Shown here in pieces: positions 51,298 to 61,065 of a DNA stretch of 64,000 bases (position 1 is the stretch's first letter; each line of letters begins with the position of its first letter). The DNA lies in IMG/VR virus record IMGVR_UViG_3300046804_003510, positions 1-64,000 of that record; one strand, written 5' to 3'. Below the pieces are notes generated by a model that saw only the letters and a list, made by a program, of their open reading frames with translations, was not told the DNA's origin and searched no databases. Source of the DNA: a virus. A program made the position numbers and the translations under genes.

Positions 51298-51526
51298 TGC
51301 TATTCTCATCACAGAAGTTGAAGAAGTAGAAACTGAACTTGGAGGTCCTGACTGTAGGTTAAAGAATCCTTGTCAGATGTTTGTTTCTGATGCAACAACA
51401 TATGAACTTAAGAAGTGGCCAGTTTTTACTGATCAAAGAGAACTTATGATTCATTCTGATTCTATCTTTACTATTGTAGATCCTAAACCAGATCAAGTTG
51501 AACTTTATTTGAAGGCTATTAAATGA
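51263..51526 (+). CDS. Sm-like small protein, 87 aa
   Basis: MENLKILILKNDAILITEVE continues with ETELGGPDCRLKNPCQMFV and ends [25 protein letters not shown]. It is a likely tandem paralog of the 101-aa protein before it, sharing LKILILK, the xNP turn and the hxTIVxPxxxVxxYL end. It overlaps that gene by 35 bases and gp43 by 4 bases, so all three are coupled. Confidence 0.6.
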   Translation: MENLKILILKNDAILITEVEEVETELGGPDCRLKNPCQMFVSDATTYELKKWPVFTDQRELMIHSDSIFTIVDPKPDQVELYLKAIK

Positions 51527-54015
51527 ATTTTTATACGAATGTAGTTCTTGTTGGAAATGAAATACTTTCCAGAGGGTATTCTGACGGAAAACATTATAAG
51601 AACAGAGAAGAGTTTTACCCAACTCTTTATGTAACTTCTGGTAAAAAAACAAAATTCAAAACACTTGAAGGAAAGTATGTAGAACAAGTCAAACCTGGAA
51701 CCATTCGTGAAACAAGAGAGTTCATTAGTAAGTATGAAAATGTAGACAACTTTGAACTATACGGAAATACCAGATACATCAACCAGTATATTTCTGAAAA
51801 TTTCAAAGGAGAAATTAAGTTTGATATTACCAAGATTAAACTGATTACAATTGACATTGAGGTGGCATCAGAAAATGGATTCCCTGATGTAAAAAGTTGT
51901 AGTGAAAAAATTCTTACAATCTCTATTCAGGATTATGCCACCAAAGAAATCTTTACTTGGGGAGTCAAACCTTTTGTAAACAAACAGAAGAATGTAACTT
52001 ATTACCAGTGTTCAGATGAAATGGACCTTCTGGATAAGTTCATTTTTTGGTGGGAAGAATATTCTCCAGAGGTGGTTACAGGATGGAATTGTCGTCTTTA
52101 TGACATTCCATATTTGTATGGAAGATTGTGTAGAGTTCTTGGACAGAAAGTGGCAAAGCAACTTTCTACCTGGGGTATTGTTACAGAAGAAGAAATCACC
52201 ATTAAAGGTAGATCACATAATACTTGTGATATTGCTGGTCTGACTGTTCTGGATTATCTTGAGTTGTATACAAAGTTTACCTATACAAATCAAGAATCAT
52301 ATCGTCTGGATCATATTGCTGAAGTGGAGTTGGGACAAAAGAAACTAGACCACTCTGAATATGATACATTTAAAGAGTTCTATACAAAAAATTGGCAAAA
52401 GTTTGTAGAATATAACATTGTGGACGTGGAACTTGTGGACCGTTTGGAAGACAAGATGAAACTGATTGAACTTGCCATTACTATGGCATATGACTCAAAG
52501 GGAAACTATAATGATGTATTCTTTCAAGTCAGAACTTGGGATTCAATTATCTACAACTATCTTAAAGAAAAGAATATTGTCATTCCTTTCAAAAAAGAAA
52601 CTAAGAAGGATTCTAAATTTGCTGGTGCCTATGTTAAGGAACCTATTCCAGGAAGATATGATTGGGTTGTAAGTTTTGACTTGAACTCACTGTATCCACA
52701 TTTGATTATGCAGTATAACATTAGTCCTGAAACACTTTTGGAAGAAAGGCATCCAAGTGTGACTGTAGAGAAGATCTTAAATGAAACATTAGATTTTTCT
52801 CTCTATTCTGATTATGCAGTATGTGCCAATGGTGCTATGTATAGGAAGGATGTTCGTGGATTTCTGCCAGAACTCATGGAAAAAATGTATACTGATCGTG
52901 TCATCTATAAAAAGAAGATGATTCAGGCAAAGAAGAAATACGAAAAGACTCCAACCAAAGAATTAGAAAAAGAAATTGCTAGATGTAATAACATTCAAAT
53001 GGCAAAGAAAATTTCTTTGAACTCTGCTTATGGTGCAGTTGGAAATGAGTACTTTAGATATTTCAAACTTGCAAATGCAGAAGCAGTAACTCTTTCTGGT
53101 CAAGTATCTATTAGATGGATTGAAAATAAACTCAATCAATATTTAAATAAAATTCTTAAGACAGGAGATGTTGATTATGTTATTGCTGTGGATACTGATT
53201 CTGTTTATCTCAACATGGGTCCTCTGGTTGAAACTGTATTCAAGGGAAGAGAGAAAACTACTGAAAGCGTTGTCTCGTTCCTTGATAAGATCTGTCAGGT
53301 GGAATTTGAGAAGTATATTGAAGGTTCTTATCAAGAATTGGCGACCTATGTAAATGCCTATGACCAAAAAATGCAGATGAAACGAGAAAATATTGCTGAT
53401 CGTGGAATCTGGACTGCCAAGAAACGTTATATTTTGAATGTTTGGGATAGTGAGGGAGTTAGATATGAAACTCCTAAACTCAAGATGATGGGAATTGAAG
53501 CAGTAAAATCCTCTACTCCTGCTCCATGTAGAGTCAAAATTAAAGAGGCACTCAACATCATCATGAATAAAACTGAAGATGATTTGATTAGTTTTGTAGA
53601 TAAGTTCAAGAAGGATTTTCGTAATCTTCCTCCAGAAGAAATTTCTTTTCCAAGATCTGTAAATGAACTTACAAAATATAGATCATCATCTACAATTTAC
53701 CAATCTGGGACGCCTATTCACACAAGAGGAGCTTTGCTGTATAATTACTACATCAGAGACAAAGGATTGGATTCAAAGTATCCATTAATTAATAATGGAG
53801 AAAAAATTAAATTTTGTTATCTTAAAAAGGCAAATCCAATCAGAGAAAATGTAATCTCATTTATCCAACAATTTCCTAAAGAACTTGGACTTGGTAAATA
53901 TGTAGATTATGATCTTCAATTTGAAAAAAGTTTTATCGAACCACTCAAAAACATTCTTAATTGTATTGATTGGAACGTAGAAAAAGTAAACACATTAGAA
54001 TCACTATTTGCATAA
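51523..54015 (+). CDS. 43: DNA polymerase gp43
   Basis: An 830-residue family B polymerase (T4 gp43 is 898). Exonuclease motif I is [14 protein letters not shown] (D111, E113). Polymerase motif A is SFDLNSLYP (D386), motif [10 protein letters not shown] (496-504) and motif C VDTDSVY (DTDS 557-560). A clamp-binding-like end ESLFA closes the protein. It replicates the phage genome with gp45/44/62. In T4 it is followed by imm and other genes; here uvsX follows at once. Confidence 0.97.
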   Translation: MNFYTNVVLVGNEILSRGYSDGKHYKNREEFYPTLYVTSGKKTKFKTLEGKYVEQVKPGTIRETREFISKYENVDNFELYGNTRYINQYISENFKGEIKFDITKIKLITIDIEVASENGFPDVKSCSEKILTISIQDYATKEIFTWGVKPFVNKQKNVTYYQCSDEMDLLDKFIFWWEEYSPEVVTGWNCRLYDIPYLYGRLCRVLGQKVAKQLSTWGIVTEEEITIKGRSHNTCDIAGLTVLDYLELYTKFTYTNQESYRLDHIAEVELGQKKLDHSEYDTFKEFYTKNWQKFVEYNIVDVELVDRLEDKMKLIELAITMAYDSKGNYNDVFFQVRTWDSIIYNYLKEKNIVIPFKKETKKDSKFAGAYVKEPIPGRYDWVVSFDLNSLYPHLIMQYNISPETLLEERHPSVTVEKILNETLDFSLYSDYAVCANGAMYRKDVRGFLPELMEKMYTDRVIYKKKMIQAKKKYEKTPTKELEKEIARCNNIQMAKKISLNSAYGAVGNEYFRYFKLANAEAVTLSGQVSIRWIENKLNQYLNKILKTGDVDYVIAVDTDSVYLNMGPLVETVFKGREKTTESVVSFLDKICQVEFEKYIEGSYQELATYVNAYDQKMQMKRENIADRGIWTAKKRYILNVWDSEGVRYETPKLKMMGIEAVKSSTPAPCRVKIKEALNIIMNKTEDDLISFVDKFKKDFRNLPPEEISFPRSVNELTKYRSSSTIYQSGTPIHTRGALLYNYYIRDKGLDSKYPLINNGEKIKFCYLKKANPIRENVISFIQQFPKELGLGKYVDYDLQFEKSFIEPLKNILNCIDWNVEKVNTLESLFA

Positions 54016-54017
54016 CT

Positions 54018-55025
54018 ATGGACTTCTTAAAAGATATTGTAAAGGAAATTGGTGGAGAATATACACAACTTGCAGCAGACATTGATGAATCTGAAACTTA
54101 TGTGGACACAGGTTCGTACATTTTTAATGCTCTTGCCAGTGGTAGTATATTTGGTGGGGTATCTGGCAATAAGATTACTGCAATCGCAGGTGAAAGTTCT
54201 ACAGGAAAAACTTTCTTCTCACTGGCAGTGGTTAAGAATTTTCTTACCAATAATCCTGATGGATACTGCTTGTATTTTGATACTGAAGCAGCAGTAACCA
54301 AGTCCATGTTGGAAAGCAGAGGTCTTGATACCAGTAGGATTGTTGTAGTTAATGTAGTTACTATTGAAGAGTTTAGAAGCAAAGCACTCAAGGCAGTTGA
54401 TTTGTATCTCAAGCGCAAAGAAGGTGAACGTAAACCTTGTATGTTTGTTCTTGATTCTTTGGGAATGCTTTCTACAGAGAAAGAAATTGATGATGCCCTG
54501 AATGAAAAACAAGTTCGTGACATGACCAAATCACAATTGGTCAAAGGTGCATTTAGAATGTTGACTCTGAAACTTGGGCAAGCTAAAATTCCTATGATAG
54601 TAACCAATCATACATATGATGTTGTTGGATCCTACATTCCAACAAAAGAAATGAGTGGTGGTTCTGGACTTAAGTATGCTGCTTCTACAATCATCTATCT
54701 TTCTAAAAAGAAAGAGAAGGATGGAACAGAAGTTGTTGGTAACATCATCAAGGCAACAACTCATAAATCACGCTTGAGTAAAGAAAACAAAACAGTGGAG
54801 GTGAGGTTGTACTATGATGAACGTGGTCTGGATAAGTATTATGGTCTCCTTGATCTTGCTGAAAAATACGAAATCTTTAAGAAAGTGGGAACTCGTTATG
54901 ATATCGGAGATGGTACTTCTCAATTTGGAAAAACTATCATGGAGAATCCAGAGAAGTACTTTACAAAGGAAATCCTCCAAGCCTTGGATGAAGTATCACA
55001 AAAAGAATTTAGATATGGAGGGTGA
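54018..55025 (+). CDS. uvsX: Recombinase UvsX (RecA-like)
   Basis: I use ATG 54018 ([20 protein letters not shown]), 2 bases after the gp43 stop; a start inside gp43 at 53970 is unlikely. The 335-aa product has Walker A GESSTGKT (58-65), [11 protein letters not shown] as Walker B, and the DNA-binding loop region with [20 protein letters not shown]. It performs strand exchange in recombination-dependent replication with UvsY. Its stop overlaps the gp41 ATG (TGATG). Confidence 0.95.
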   Translation: MDFLKDIVKEIGGEYTQLAADIDESETYVDTGSYIFNALASGSIFGGVSGNKITAIAGESSTGKTFFSLAVVKNFLTNNPDGYCLYFDTEAAVTKSMLESRGLDTSRIVVVNVVTIEEFRSKALKAVDLYLKRKEGERKPCMFVLDSLGMLSTEKEIDDALNEKQVRDMTKSQLVKGAFRMLTLKLGQAKIPMIVTNHTYDVVGSYIPTKEMSGGSGLKYAASTIIYLSKKKEKDGTEVVGNIIKATTHKSRLSKENKTVEVRLYYDERGLDKYYGLLDLAEKYEIFKKVGTRYDIGDGTSQFGKTIMENPEKYFTKEILQALDEVSQKEFRYGG

Positions 55026-56404
55026 TGGAAAAAGTAGAAAATACAATTCTAAAAAATCTACTGTTTAATAATGATTACTGCAGAAAAGTACTACCTTTTA
55101 TCAAGTCTGAATACTTCGAAAATTTCCACGAGAAAGTCATTTTTGAAGAAGTTTGTAAGTTCATTCTTTCCTATGACAATCTTCCAACTAAAGAAATTAT
55201 TCTAATTGAAGTTGAAAGAAGAATTGATATTACAGAGGATACATATAAGGTCATCTGTGATTATTTTTCTAAATTAGATGATGAACCATCAGAAACTAAT
55301 TGGATTGTAGATACCACTGAAAAGTGGTGTAGAGATAAAGCGATTTATCTTGCTCTCATGGAATCTATTAAGATTGCAGATGGGCAAGATGAAAAGAAAT
55401 CACGAGATGCAATTCCATCAATCTTACAACAGGCACTTGCTGTAAGTTTTGATAATCACATTGGACACGACTACTTAAATGACTACCAAGAAAGATATGA
55501 ATCTTATCACAGAAAAGAAGACAAAATCCCCTTTGACCTTGAATACTTCAACAAAATTACAAAAGGTGGTCTCCCTAACAAGACTCTCAATATCGCTCTT
55601 GCTGGTACAGGCGTCGGCAAAAGTCTATTCATGTGCCACATGGCTAGCTCCATCCTCCTGCAAGGGCTCAATGTTCTCTACATTACACTTGAAATGGCAG
55701 AAGACAGGATTGCTGAAAGAATTGATGCGAATCTCCTGAATGTAAATATTAAAGATATTGTTGAACTTCCCAAACCTATGTTTGAGAGCAAAGTGAATAC
55801 TATTGCTAAAAAAACACAGGGAACAATAATCATCAAAGAATATCCAACTGCATCAGCACATGTAGGTCATTTTAAATCACTCTTAAATGAACTTTCTCTT
55901 AAGAAATCATTTAGACCTAATATTATTTTCATTGACTACCTTAACATTTGTGCTTCCAGTAGGTATAAGTCAAATTTTTCTGTCAATTCTTATTCATATG
56001 TTAAAGCAATTGCAGAGGAACTTAGGGGTTTGGCAGTTGAATTCAACGTTCCAATCGTTTCTGCTACTCAAACCACTCGTAGTGGTTATGGCAATAGCGA
56101 TGTTGAACTTACTGATACTTCTGAGTCCTTTGGTCTCCCTGCTACTGCTGATCTTATGTTTGCCCTTATTAGTACAGAAGAACTTGAGCAGATGGGACAA
56201 ATTATGGTAAAGCAATTAAAGAATAGATATAATGATCCAACTATCAATAAAAGATTTGTAGTTGGAATTGATAGAGCAAAAATGAGACTCTATGATTGTG
56301 AACAAAGTGCTCAGAAAGATATTCTTGACTCTGGACAAGAAGAGGAATATAATAATGAGGACGACTCTAAAAAAAGTAAATTCGAAGGTTTTAAATTTGT
56401 ATGA
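55025..56404 (+). CDS. 41: Replicative helicase gp41 (DnaB-like)
   Basis: A 459-residue protein (T4 gp41 is 475). ATG 55025 forms a TGATG overlap with uvsX and is preceded by GGAGGG. The RecA-like domain has Walker A AGTGVGKS (193-200), FIDYLNICASS as Walker B, and VSATQTTRSGYG as the sensor strand. The N-terminal 150 residues are the helical collar. It moves 5' to 3' on the lagging strand with primase gp61. Codons around 55490-55690 are C-rich. Confidence 0.95.
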   Translation: MEKVENTILKNLLFNNDYCRKVLPFIKSEYFENFHEKVIFEEVCKFILSYDNLPTKEIILIEVERRIDITEDTYKVICDYFSKLDDEPSETNWIVDTTEKWCRDKAIYLALMESIKIADGQDEKKSRDAIPSILQQALAVSFDNHIGHDYLNDYQERYESYHRKEDKIPFDLEYFNKITKGGLPNKTLNIALAGTGVGKSLFMCHMASSILLQGLNVLYITLEMAEDRIAERIDANLLNVNIKDIVELPKPMFESKVNTIAKKTQGTIIIKEYPTASAHVGHFKSLLNELSLKKSFRPNIIFIDYLNICASSRYKSNFSVNSYSYVKAIAEELRGLAVEFNVPIVSATQTTRSGYGNSDVELTDTSESFGLPATADLMFALISTEELEQMGQIMVKQLKNRYNDPTINKRFVVGIDRAKMRLYDCEQSAQKDILDSGQEEEYNNEDDSKKSKFEGFKFV

Positions 56405-56811
56405 TGGACAAAGTAGATTTTAACAAGTATCAAAACTTTGTAGATGCTGTCACATCTGATGCATCAAAAGATTTTGTAGCATTTTCTGATCGTATTGTAG
56501 AACTGGATCGTAAAGGTGCTAATATTGAACGACTCCTGACTGCTGGTGTTGGTATCAATGCTGAAGGTGGTGAGTTTCTTGAAATTGTGAAGAAGATGAT
56601 TTTCCAAGGTAAGCCCTGGAACCAAGATAATAAAGATCATCTCATCACTGAACTTGGTGATCTGATGTGGTATGTGATGCAGGCATGTATTGCTTTGGAA
56701 GTTCCTATTGATTATGTCATCTCAAAGAATGTGGACAAACTGATGAAGCGTTATCCTGAGGGTGCTTTTGATGTATTCTATTCTGAAAATCGTTCAGAAG
56801 ACGATAGATAA
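56401..56811 (+). CDS. mazG: MazG-like nucleotide pyrophosphohydrolase
   Basis: A 136-residue protein with the all-alpha NTP pyrophosphatase pattern: NAEGGEFLEIVKKM (ExxE metal helix) and HLITELGDLMWYVMQACIAL (ExxD helix). Phage MazG proteins hydrolyse dNTPs or (p)ppGpp-like nucleotides. It overlaps gp41 by 4 bases (ATGA). The start could be either of two adjacent ATGs (56401 or 56404). Confidence 0.85.
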   Translation: MMDKVDFNKYQNFVDAVTSDASKDFVAFSDRIVELDRKGANIERLLTAGVGINAEGGEFLEIVKKMIFQGKPWNQDNKDHLITELGDLMWYVMQACIALEVPIDYVISKNVDKLMKRYPEGAFDVFYSENRSEDDR

Positions 56812-56828
56812 TAATAAACTATAAGTAA

Positions 56829-57836
56829 ATGTCTAAGTTTAAAGGACCAAGCTTAAAGCCAACAGAGTTGGGTTTGGGTGGAACCTACCCTACTGTTACC
56901 TCATACAAAAGGGCTGTTCTATCTGCCATTGATGAAAAAATTCGTGAATTTAACATGGTTGACCCCAACTATGCACCTTACCTCAAACATCTTATCAATA
57001 ATGCTGGTTCATCAAAATCTTTTCCAGGATATTCTGCTCTTAAAAAAGTTTTAGAATCAACTCCTACTGGTGATAGTCCTAATTCTTTAAAAGAAATAGA
57101 AAAATATTTTGCAGAAGTGATAGGACCAATTTCTCTAGTTGAAAATAAAGAAATTAATAAAAAAACTACTTTTACTGAATCATCTTCTGTAGGAGTTCCA
57201 AATAGTGTGAGTCAGAGTGGATATGATTTTTCTATAAATGGCACTGAAGTGACAGTAAAAATGCCAACAGGAAAAACAAACACTCTTAAACCAGGAGATA
57301 TTGTAGGCAATAAAGATTTTGTAAATTTAATTAATAAATCAAATAACAAAAAATTTAAAGAGATATTGAGTTTGATGAAGGTTTTAAGTGTCAATTCTGC
57401 AAAACTTGGACCTTATATTGCAATTTATGGTGAAGGTGGTAAAGGTGGTGGAGTTTTAGATGAGTTAGTTGGTAAAAAAAGAGAACAAGATTCTGTTTTA
57501 ATTCCAGGAAACTCAACAGAACTTCCTGAAAAAATGATCTCATTCTATGCTAATGCATTAGAAAAACAAATTGAAATTTGGTCAAAGTTACCTACTATCA
57601 ATTCATCACTAATTGAATTTACAAATTTATATTACAATACCAAACAATTATTTGCTTTTAGCTATAAAATTGAAAGCACTGGGAATGGCAAACCAAAATT
57701 TTCCAATGCAGTTAAAGGAGCATCTATTGTAGGTAAAGGAAGAGCTGGTCCTTTTGGAAGTGATTCCAATGGAGATATGACATTAAATCCAACAAGAGAA
57801 AAACCAGAAAAAATTGGTATTCAAATGACATTTTAA
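56829..57836 (+). CDS. Protein of unknown function, 335 aa, next to a methyltransferase
   Basis: The start is MSKFKGPSLKPTELGLGGTY. A helical N-terminal third (SYKRAVLSAIDEKIREFNMV; SGYSALKKV-like blocks) leads to a beta part (FSINGTEVTVKMPTGKTNTL), then YIAIYGEGGKGGGVLDELVG, a long helix (MISFYANALEKQIEIWSKL) and a Gly-rich end (ASIVGKGRAGPFGSDSNGD). I recognise no family. It lies 4 bases before a DNA methyltransferase gene. A restriction-type partner is conceivable but I see no clear PD-ExK or HNH motif. Confidence 0.6.
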   Translation: MSKFKGPSLKPTELGLGGTYPTVTSYKRAVLSAIDEKIREFNMVDPNYAPYLKHLINNAGSSKSFPGYSALKKVLESTPTGDSPNSLKEIEKYFAEVIGPISLVENKEINKKTTFTESSSVGVPNSVSQSGYDFSINGTEVTVKMPTGKTNTLKPGDIVGNKDFVNLINKSNNKKFKEILSLMKVLSVNSAKLGPYIAIYGEGGKGGGVLDELVGKKREQDSVLIPGNSTELPEKMISFYANALEKQIEIWSKLPTINSSLIEFTNLYYNTKQLFAFSYKIESTGNGKPKFSNAVKGASIVGKGRAGPFGSDSNGDMTLNPTREKPEKIGIQMTF

Positions 57837-57840
57837 ACTT

Positions 57841-58608
57841 ATGATTGATCTGAGAACTGGAGATTGTATTGAGTTGGCAAAACAACTTGATGACAACTCT
57901 ATTGATTGCACTGTAACCTCACCACCATACAACAAACAAAAGATTGGTGGTGGATTGTTTCGTAAAATTGAATATGATAAGTTTGATGATTCACTTCCAG
58001 AGGATGTTTATCAGGAGCAGCAGATTGAACTGCTGAATGTTCTGTTTGACAAAACCAAAGAAGGAGGTTCACTGTTCTATAATCATAAGGTTAGGTATCT
58101 GAATGGTAATGCAACTTCTCCATGGGAATGGTTGCCTAAGACCAAGTGGCACATTAGAGAAGAGATCATTTGGAATAGGGGAAGTGGCCCAGAGATTTCT
58201 GGATATAGATTCACGCAGATTGATGAGAGAATCTATTGGTTGTGCAAAGGTGCAAAGCGTCCTAAACTTCCCAGAAGGTCTGTAAATTATGGTAGTGTCT
58301 GGAAGTTTGGTCCCGAGATGAAGAATCCTCATCCTGCACCATTTCCTATCATTCTCCCTTTGCGTTGTATTCAAGGTGTTCTCCAAGAACCTGGATTAAT
58401 TCTTGACCCTTATAGTGGTTCGGGAACTACTGGACTTGCTGCCAGACTTCTTGGACATGATTATATTGGATTTGATTTGTCTGATGACTATCATGCCATG
58501 GCAAGAGAAAGAATTTACAATCCATCTAAGAAAGACCTTGAGAAGTTTACTGAAGAATGTGGTATTGAGGTAAATACTGAAAGGGATATATTTACGCTAC
58601 TTTCCTGA
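57841..58608 (+). CDS. DNA methyltransferase, beta class (N4-cytosine or N6-adenine)
   Basis: A 255-residue protein with motif IV TSPPYN (26-31) first and motif I DPYSGSGTTGLAA (189-201) near the C terminus, the order of the beta class. The family holds both N6-adenine and N4-cytosine enzymes, and TSPPY is compatible with both. The target site is unknown. It is the second methylase in the window and belongs to a different class from the Dam-type enzyme at 47999. Confidence 0.9.
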   Translation: MIDLRTGDCIELAKQLDDNSIDCTVTSPPYNKQKIGGGLFRKIEYDKFDDSLPEDVYQEQQIELLNVLFDKTKEGGSLFYNHKVRYLNGNATSPWEWLPKTKWHIREEIIWNRGSGPEISGYRFTQIDERIYWLCKGAKRPKLPRRSVNYGSVWKFGPEMKNPHPAPFPIILPLRCIQGVLQEPGLILDPYSGSGTTGLAARLLGHDYIGFDLSDDYHAMARERIYNPSKKDLEKFTEECGIEVNTERDIFTLLS

Positions 58609-58832
58609 TGGAAGATTTTTTTAAAGAACTTGTGATACTTTATAAGAAACGCATTCGCATTAGGCAACTGAAAAAACAAACTATTGAAAATTTTTGCAGG
58701 TTTTATGTAAGTTTTGTAGACCAATATAAAGACCCTAAAGATAAGAAAGATAAATATTTACAAGTAAAAAAACTTGGATTGCAATATATTCGTAGCAACC
58801 AAGATTTGATATATTCAGAAATCAATAGATGA
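58608..58832 (+). CDS. Small basic helical protein, 74 aa
   Basis: ATG at 58608 shares a base with the methyltransferase stop (TGATG). MEDFFKELVILYKKRIRIRQ is followed by LKKQTIENFCRFYVSFVDQY and a lysine-rich KDPKDKKDKYLQVKKLG. It is all helical and basic. Function unknown. It overlaps the next gene by 4 bases. Confidence 0.6.
   Translation: MEDFFKELVILYKKRIRIRQLKKQTIENFCRFYVSFVDQYKDPKDKKDKYLQVKKLGLQYIRSNQDLIYSEINR
58749..58756 (+). promoter_or_regulatory. Possible late promoter box inside the 74-aa gene
   Basis: GATAAATA within coding sequence, 72 bases before the nucleotidyltransferase start at 58829. It is a plausible late start for that gene, but chance is likely in AT-rich DNA. Confidence 0.25.
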
Positions 58833-60097
58833 AAAGATTTTCAGAATTTATTTTAGAAGCAAGAACATCCCAAGCAGCACAGAAAGCACATAAGCTTGGG
58901 TTAGTTGGTGATGGGCATGGATATTGGATTGACAAACAGAAACAGAGAGTAGCAAGAACATTTAAAGGTCAACTTGAATTTATAAGTGGGAAGAAGAAAA
59001 AAGGTGGTGAGGAAGAAGAACAAAAGAAACAAAAACCTGCTGATGTAAAACAAGGTAGAGCAAAGAAACAAAAACCAGCACCAAAGAGATTAGGAACCAA
59101 ACCACAACAACCAACAGCACAGAGAACTAAGGCACTTGCAACAACTGGGGCAACAGGAAAACCTCCAGCAGGAGCAGCACCTAAAAAAGATTCAAGAGGT
59201 GAAGTTGCCACTGTAGTGTTTGGTAAGTTTAATCCACCAACAGTTTCACATCAAAAAGCATTCAGCACTGCAAAACAAACTGCAACTGAAGGAAACTTTT
59301 ACATCTTCCCAAGTAGGTCTCAGGATGGAAAACAGAATCCATTAGACCCAGATTTAAAGATTTCTTATATGAAGGAAATGTTTCCTGAGTATGCAGAAAA
59401 TATTATTGATAGTGATGAATTTGTTACTATCTTTGATGTTCTTACATTCTTAAATCAAGAAGGATATACTGGAGTCAATATTGTTTGTGGTGCAGAAAGA
59501 GTATCTGAAATTGATAATCTTGCAAACAAAAACAACGGTCAGTTGTATGATTATACAAGTATGAATGTAATTTCTGCTGGACCAAAAGATGCAGATGTTG
59601 CTTCTGATGCAGCAAGAAAGGCAGTGGCAGAAAATGATTTTGAGTCGTTCAAAAAAATGCTTCCAAAAAATTTCAAAAAATCAAAGCAGTTGTTTGCAGA
59701 TTTGCAGCAATCTATGAATGTGAAAGAAGGATATAATCTTTGGGAGATTGCTCCAGAGTATGATTGGAAGGGACTAAGAGAAAATTATATCTTTGGTCAT
59801 CTTTTTAGAGTTGGGTCTAAAGTAGAAAGTACTCATACAGGACTTAGAGGAGAAGTAATTCGTTCTGGTGCCAATCATCTAATATGTGTGACTGAAGATG
59901 GGATTATGTTTAAGTCTTGGATTAAAGATGTTTGTGAATATACAGAAGTAAAAATGGATAAGATTATGAGAGATAAAATACATCCTAATACATTAGTTGG
60001 AACCTCTGGATATACAAAATACGTAGCATCTATGACCCCAGGAGCAACAGTGGATTCTATAAATAAAATAAGGAAAACCGTAAGTAAAGTTAAATGA
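58829..60097 (+). CDS. HIGH-type nucleotidyltransferase with capsid-targeting-like N terminus
   Basis: A 422-residue multidomain protein. Residues 1-12 (MKRFSEFILEAR) look like a T4 head-targeting sequence, with a possible gp21 cut after ILE. Residues 20-55 form a small module (HKLGLVGDGHGYWIDK). Residues 56-120 are a Lys/Gln/Pro/Ala-rich linker. Residues 125-285 are an adenylyl/cytidylyltransferase domain: VVFGKFNPPTVSHQKAF (HxGH-like, H141) and a late DVASDAARKAVAENDFESFK block in the place of the ISxTxxR motif. Residues 320-372 look like an SH3-type module (HLFRVGSKVESTHTGLRGEV). Similar phage genes are labelled cytitidyltransferase or NMN adenylyltransferase. The substrate is unknown. Confidence 0.75.
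   Translation: MKRFSEFILEARTSQAAQKAHKLGLVGDGHGYWIDKQKQRVARTFKGQLEFISGKKKKGGEEEEQKKQKPADVKQGRAKKQKPAPKRLGTKPQQPTAQRTKALATTGATGKPPAGAAPKKDSRGEVATVVFGKFNPPTVSHQKAFSTAKQTATEGNFYIFPSRSQDGKQNPLDPDLKISYMKEMFPEYAENIIDSDEFVTIFDVLTFLNQEGYTGVNIVCGAERVSEIDNLANKNNGQLYDYTSMNVISAGPKDADVASDAARKAVAENDFESFKKMLPKNFKKSKQLFADLQQSMNVKEGYNLWEIAPEYDWKGLRENYIFGHLFRVGSKVESTHTGLRGEVIRSGANHLICVTEDGIMFKSWIKDVCEYTEVKMDKIMRDKIHPNTLVGTSGYTKYVASMTPGATVDSINKIRKTVSKVK
60058..60065 (+). promoter_or_regulatory. Late promoter box for the 313-aa gene
   Basis: A perfect TATAAATA within the 3' end of the preceding gene, 28 bases before ATG 60094. Confidence 0.5.
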
Positions 60098-61035
60098 CTA
60101 ACATTTGGACACAATCATTTGAAGAGGTCAGGAAACCATTTTTTGAAATGGATGATCCTTATACCAAACTTGAAGAAGAGAAGGCCAAGAGAGATTATGA
60201 TGGGGATGGTAAAGTAGAAAGTGGTGCTAAAGAGTATCGTGGTGCAGTTCATAATGCCATTCAGAGAAAGAAAGGTGGAAAACCAGATGGTCAAGATACC
60301 TCAAGTGTAAAGGAAGAATCTCTTGTAGAAATTGAAAATAAGGTTTCAAAGGGTGCAGATAAAAAAGTTGATGTAATGAAAGGTAAAAATACAGTTACCA
60401 TTAATCCACAACTGGGAATGAAGGAAGAAGTTGAGGCATGGGTCAGTGAACTTGTAGAAGAAGGTTATGACCTCTCAGAATTTACCTGGGACGAAATGAC
60501 TGAGATTTATGAGTCTGCTGAACTTAATGAAGGAACTGCTGAAATGCCAGCAAGAGGTGATGCTGAAACTATGAATGTTACAGATACCCAAATGGCATCT
60601 GCTAAGAGAAGAGCAGCACAAGCTCAAATCAGAGCAGATATGGCTCGTGTTCAACTTCAAAAAGCATCTATGACAAGAGAATCTTTTGATTCTATTCTTG
60701 AGTATCTTTCAAATAGACCAGATGCATTTGAAAATCTTGATGAGGCAGTATTTGACCCAAAAAAGTCTAAGATGAGACCTGCATCACAAAGGTCTCAAAG
60801 AACTATGACTCCTGCTCAAAGAACAGCACAAAAGAAAGAAGCAGAAAGAACTGCAGCAATTCATAGCAAAGGAGAAACTGTTCTTGCTGGTATGAGATCT
60901 TCTGGAACCAGAGGAAAAGTTCAAACAACTCCAACTCCAAAACCAGCAGCACCAGCATCAAATAGAAAGGTGAAAGGTCGTTATGACAAACTTGCTGCAG
61001 CAGCATCTAAGGTTCTGAAAGATATTAACAGATAA
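60094..61035 (+). CDS. Putative virion or internal protein, 313 aa
   Basis: MTNIWTQSFEEVRKPFFEMD is followed by an EF-hand-like charged block (KRDYDGDGKVESGAKEYRGA) and GAVHNAIQRKK, an acidic helical middle (EEVEAWVSELVEEGYDLSEF) and an Ala/Arg/Lys/Pro-rich basic C terminus (KAAPASNRKVKGRYDKLAAA-like). Such charged, repetitive proteins occur among cyanophage virion proteins. The DGDGKVESGAKEY stretch resembles a calcium-binding loop. It overlaps the nucleotidyltransferase gene by 4 bases. No function assigned. Confidence 0.6.
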   Translation: MTNIWTQSFEEVRKPFFEMDDPYTKLEEEKAKRDYDGDGKVESGAKEYRGAVHNAIQRKKGGKPDGQDTSSVKEESLVEIENKVSKGADKKVDVMKGKNTVTINPQLGMKEEVEAWVSELVEEGYDLSEFTWDEMTEIYESAELNEGTAEMPARGDAETMNVTDTQMASAKRRAAQAQIRADMARVQLQKASMTRESFDSILEYLSNRPDAFENLDEAVFDPKKSKMRPASQRSQRTMTPAQRTAQKKEAERTAAIHSKGETVLAGMRSSGTRGKVQTTPTPKPAAPASNRKVKGRYDKLAAAASKVLKDINR

Positions 61036-61038
61036 ATA
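61031..61038 (+). promoter_or_regulatory. Possible late promoter box for the 59-aa membrane gene
   Basis: GATAAATA overlapping the stop of the upstream gene, 27 bases before ATG 61066. GAGGGTC follows as ribosome site. Confidence 0.45.
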
Positions 61039-61065
61039 GTCTTAGATATTTCATAGAGGGTCATT

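Noticed and set aside
53970-54017. An upstream start that would extend UvsX by 16 residues into gp43
   Set aside because: The extension is the shifted-frame reading of the gp43 C terminus. ATG 54018 lies 2 bases after the gp43 stop and gives the usual N terminus.
54098-54607. A 169-aa open frame on the - strand
   Set aside because: It lies fully opposite uvsX, whose motifs are intact. No ribosome site or promoter was seen; long antisense frames are common opposite such codon use.
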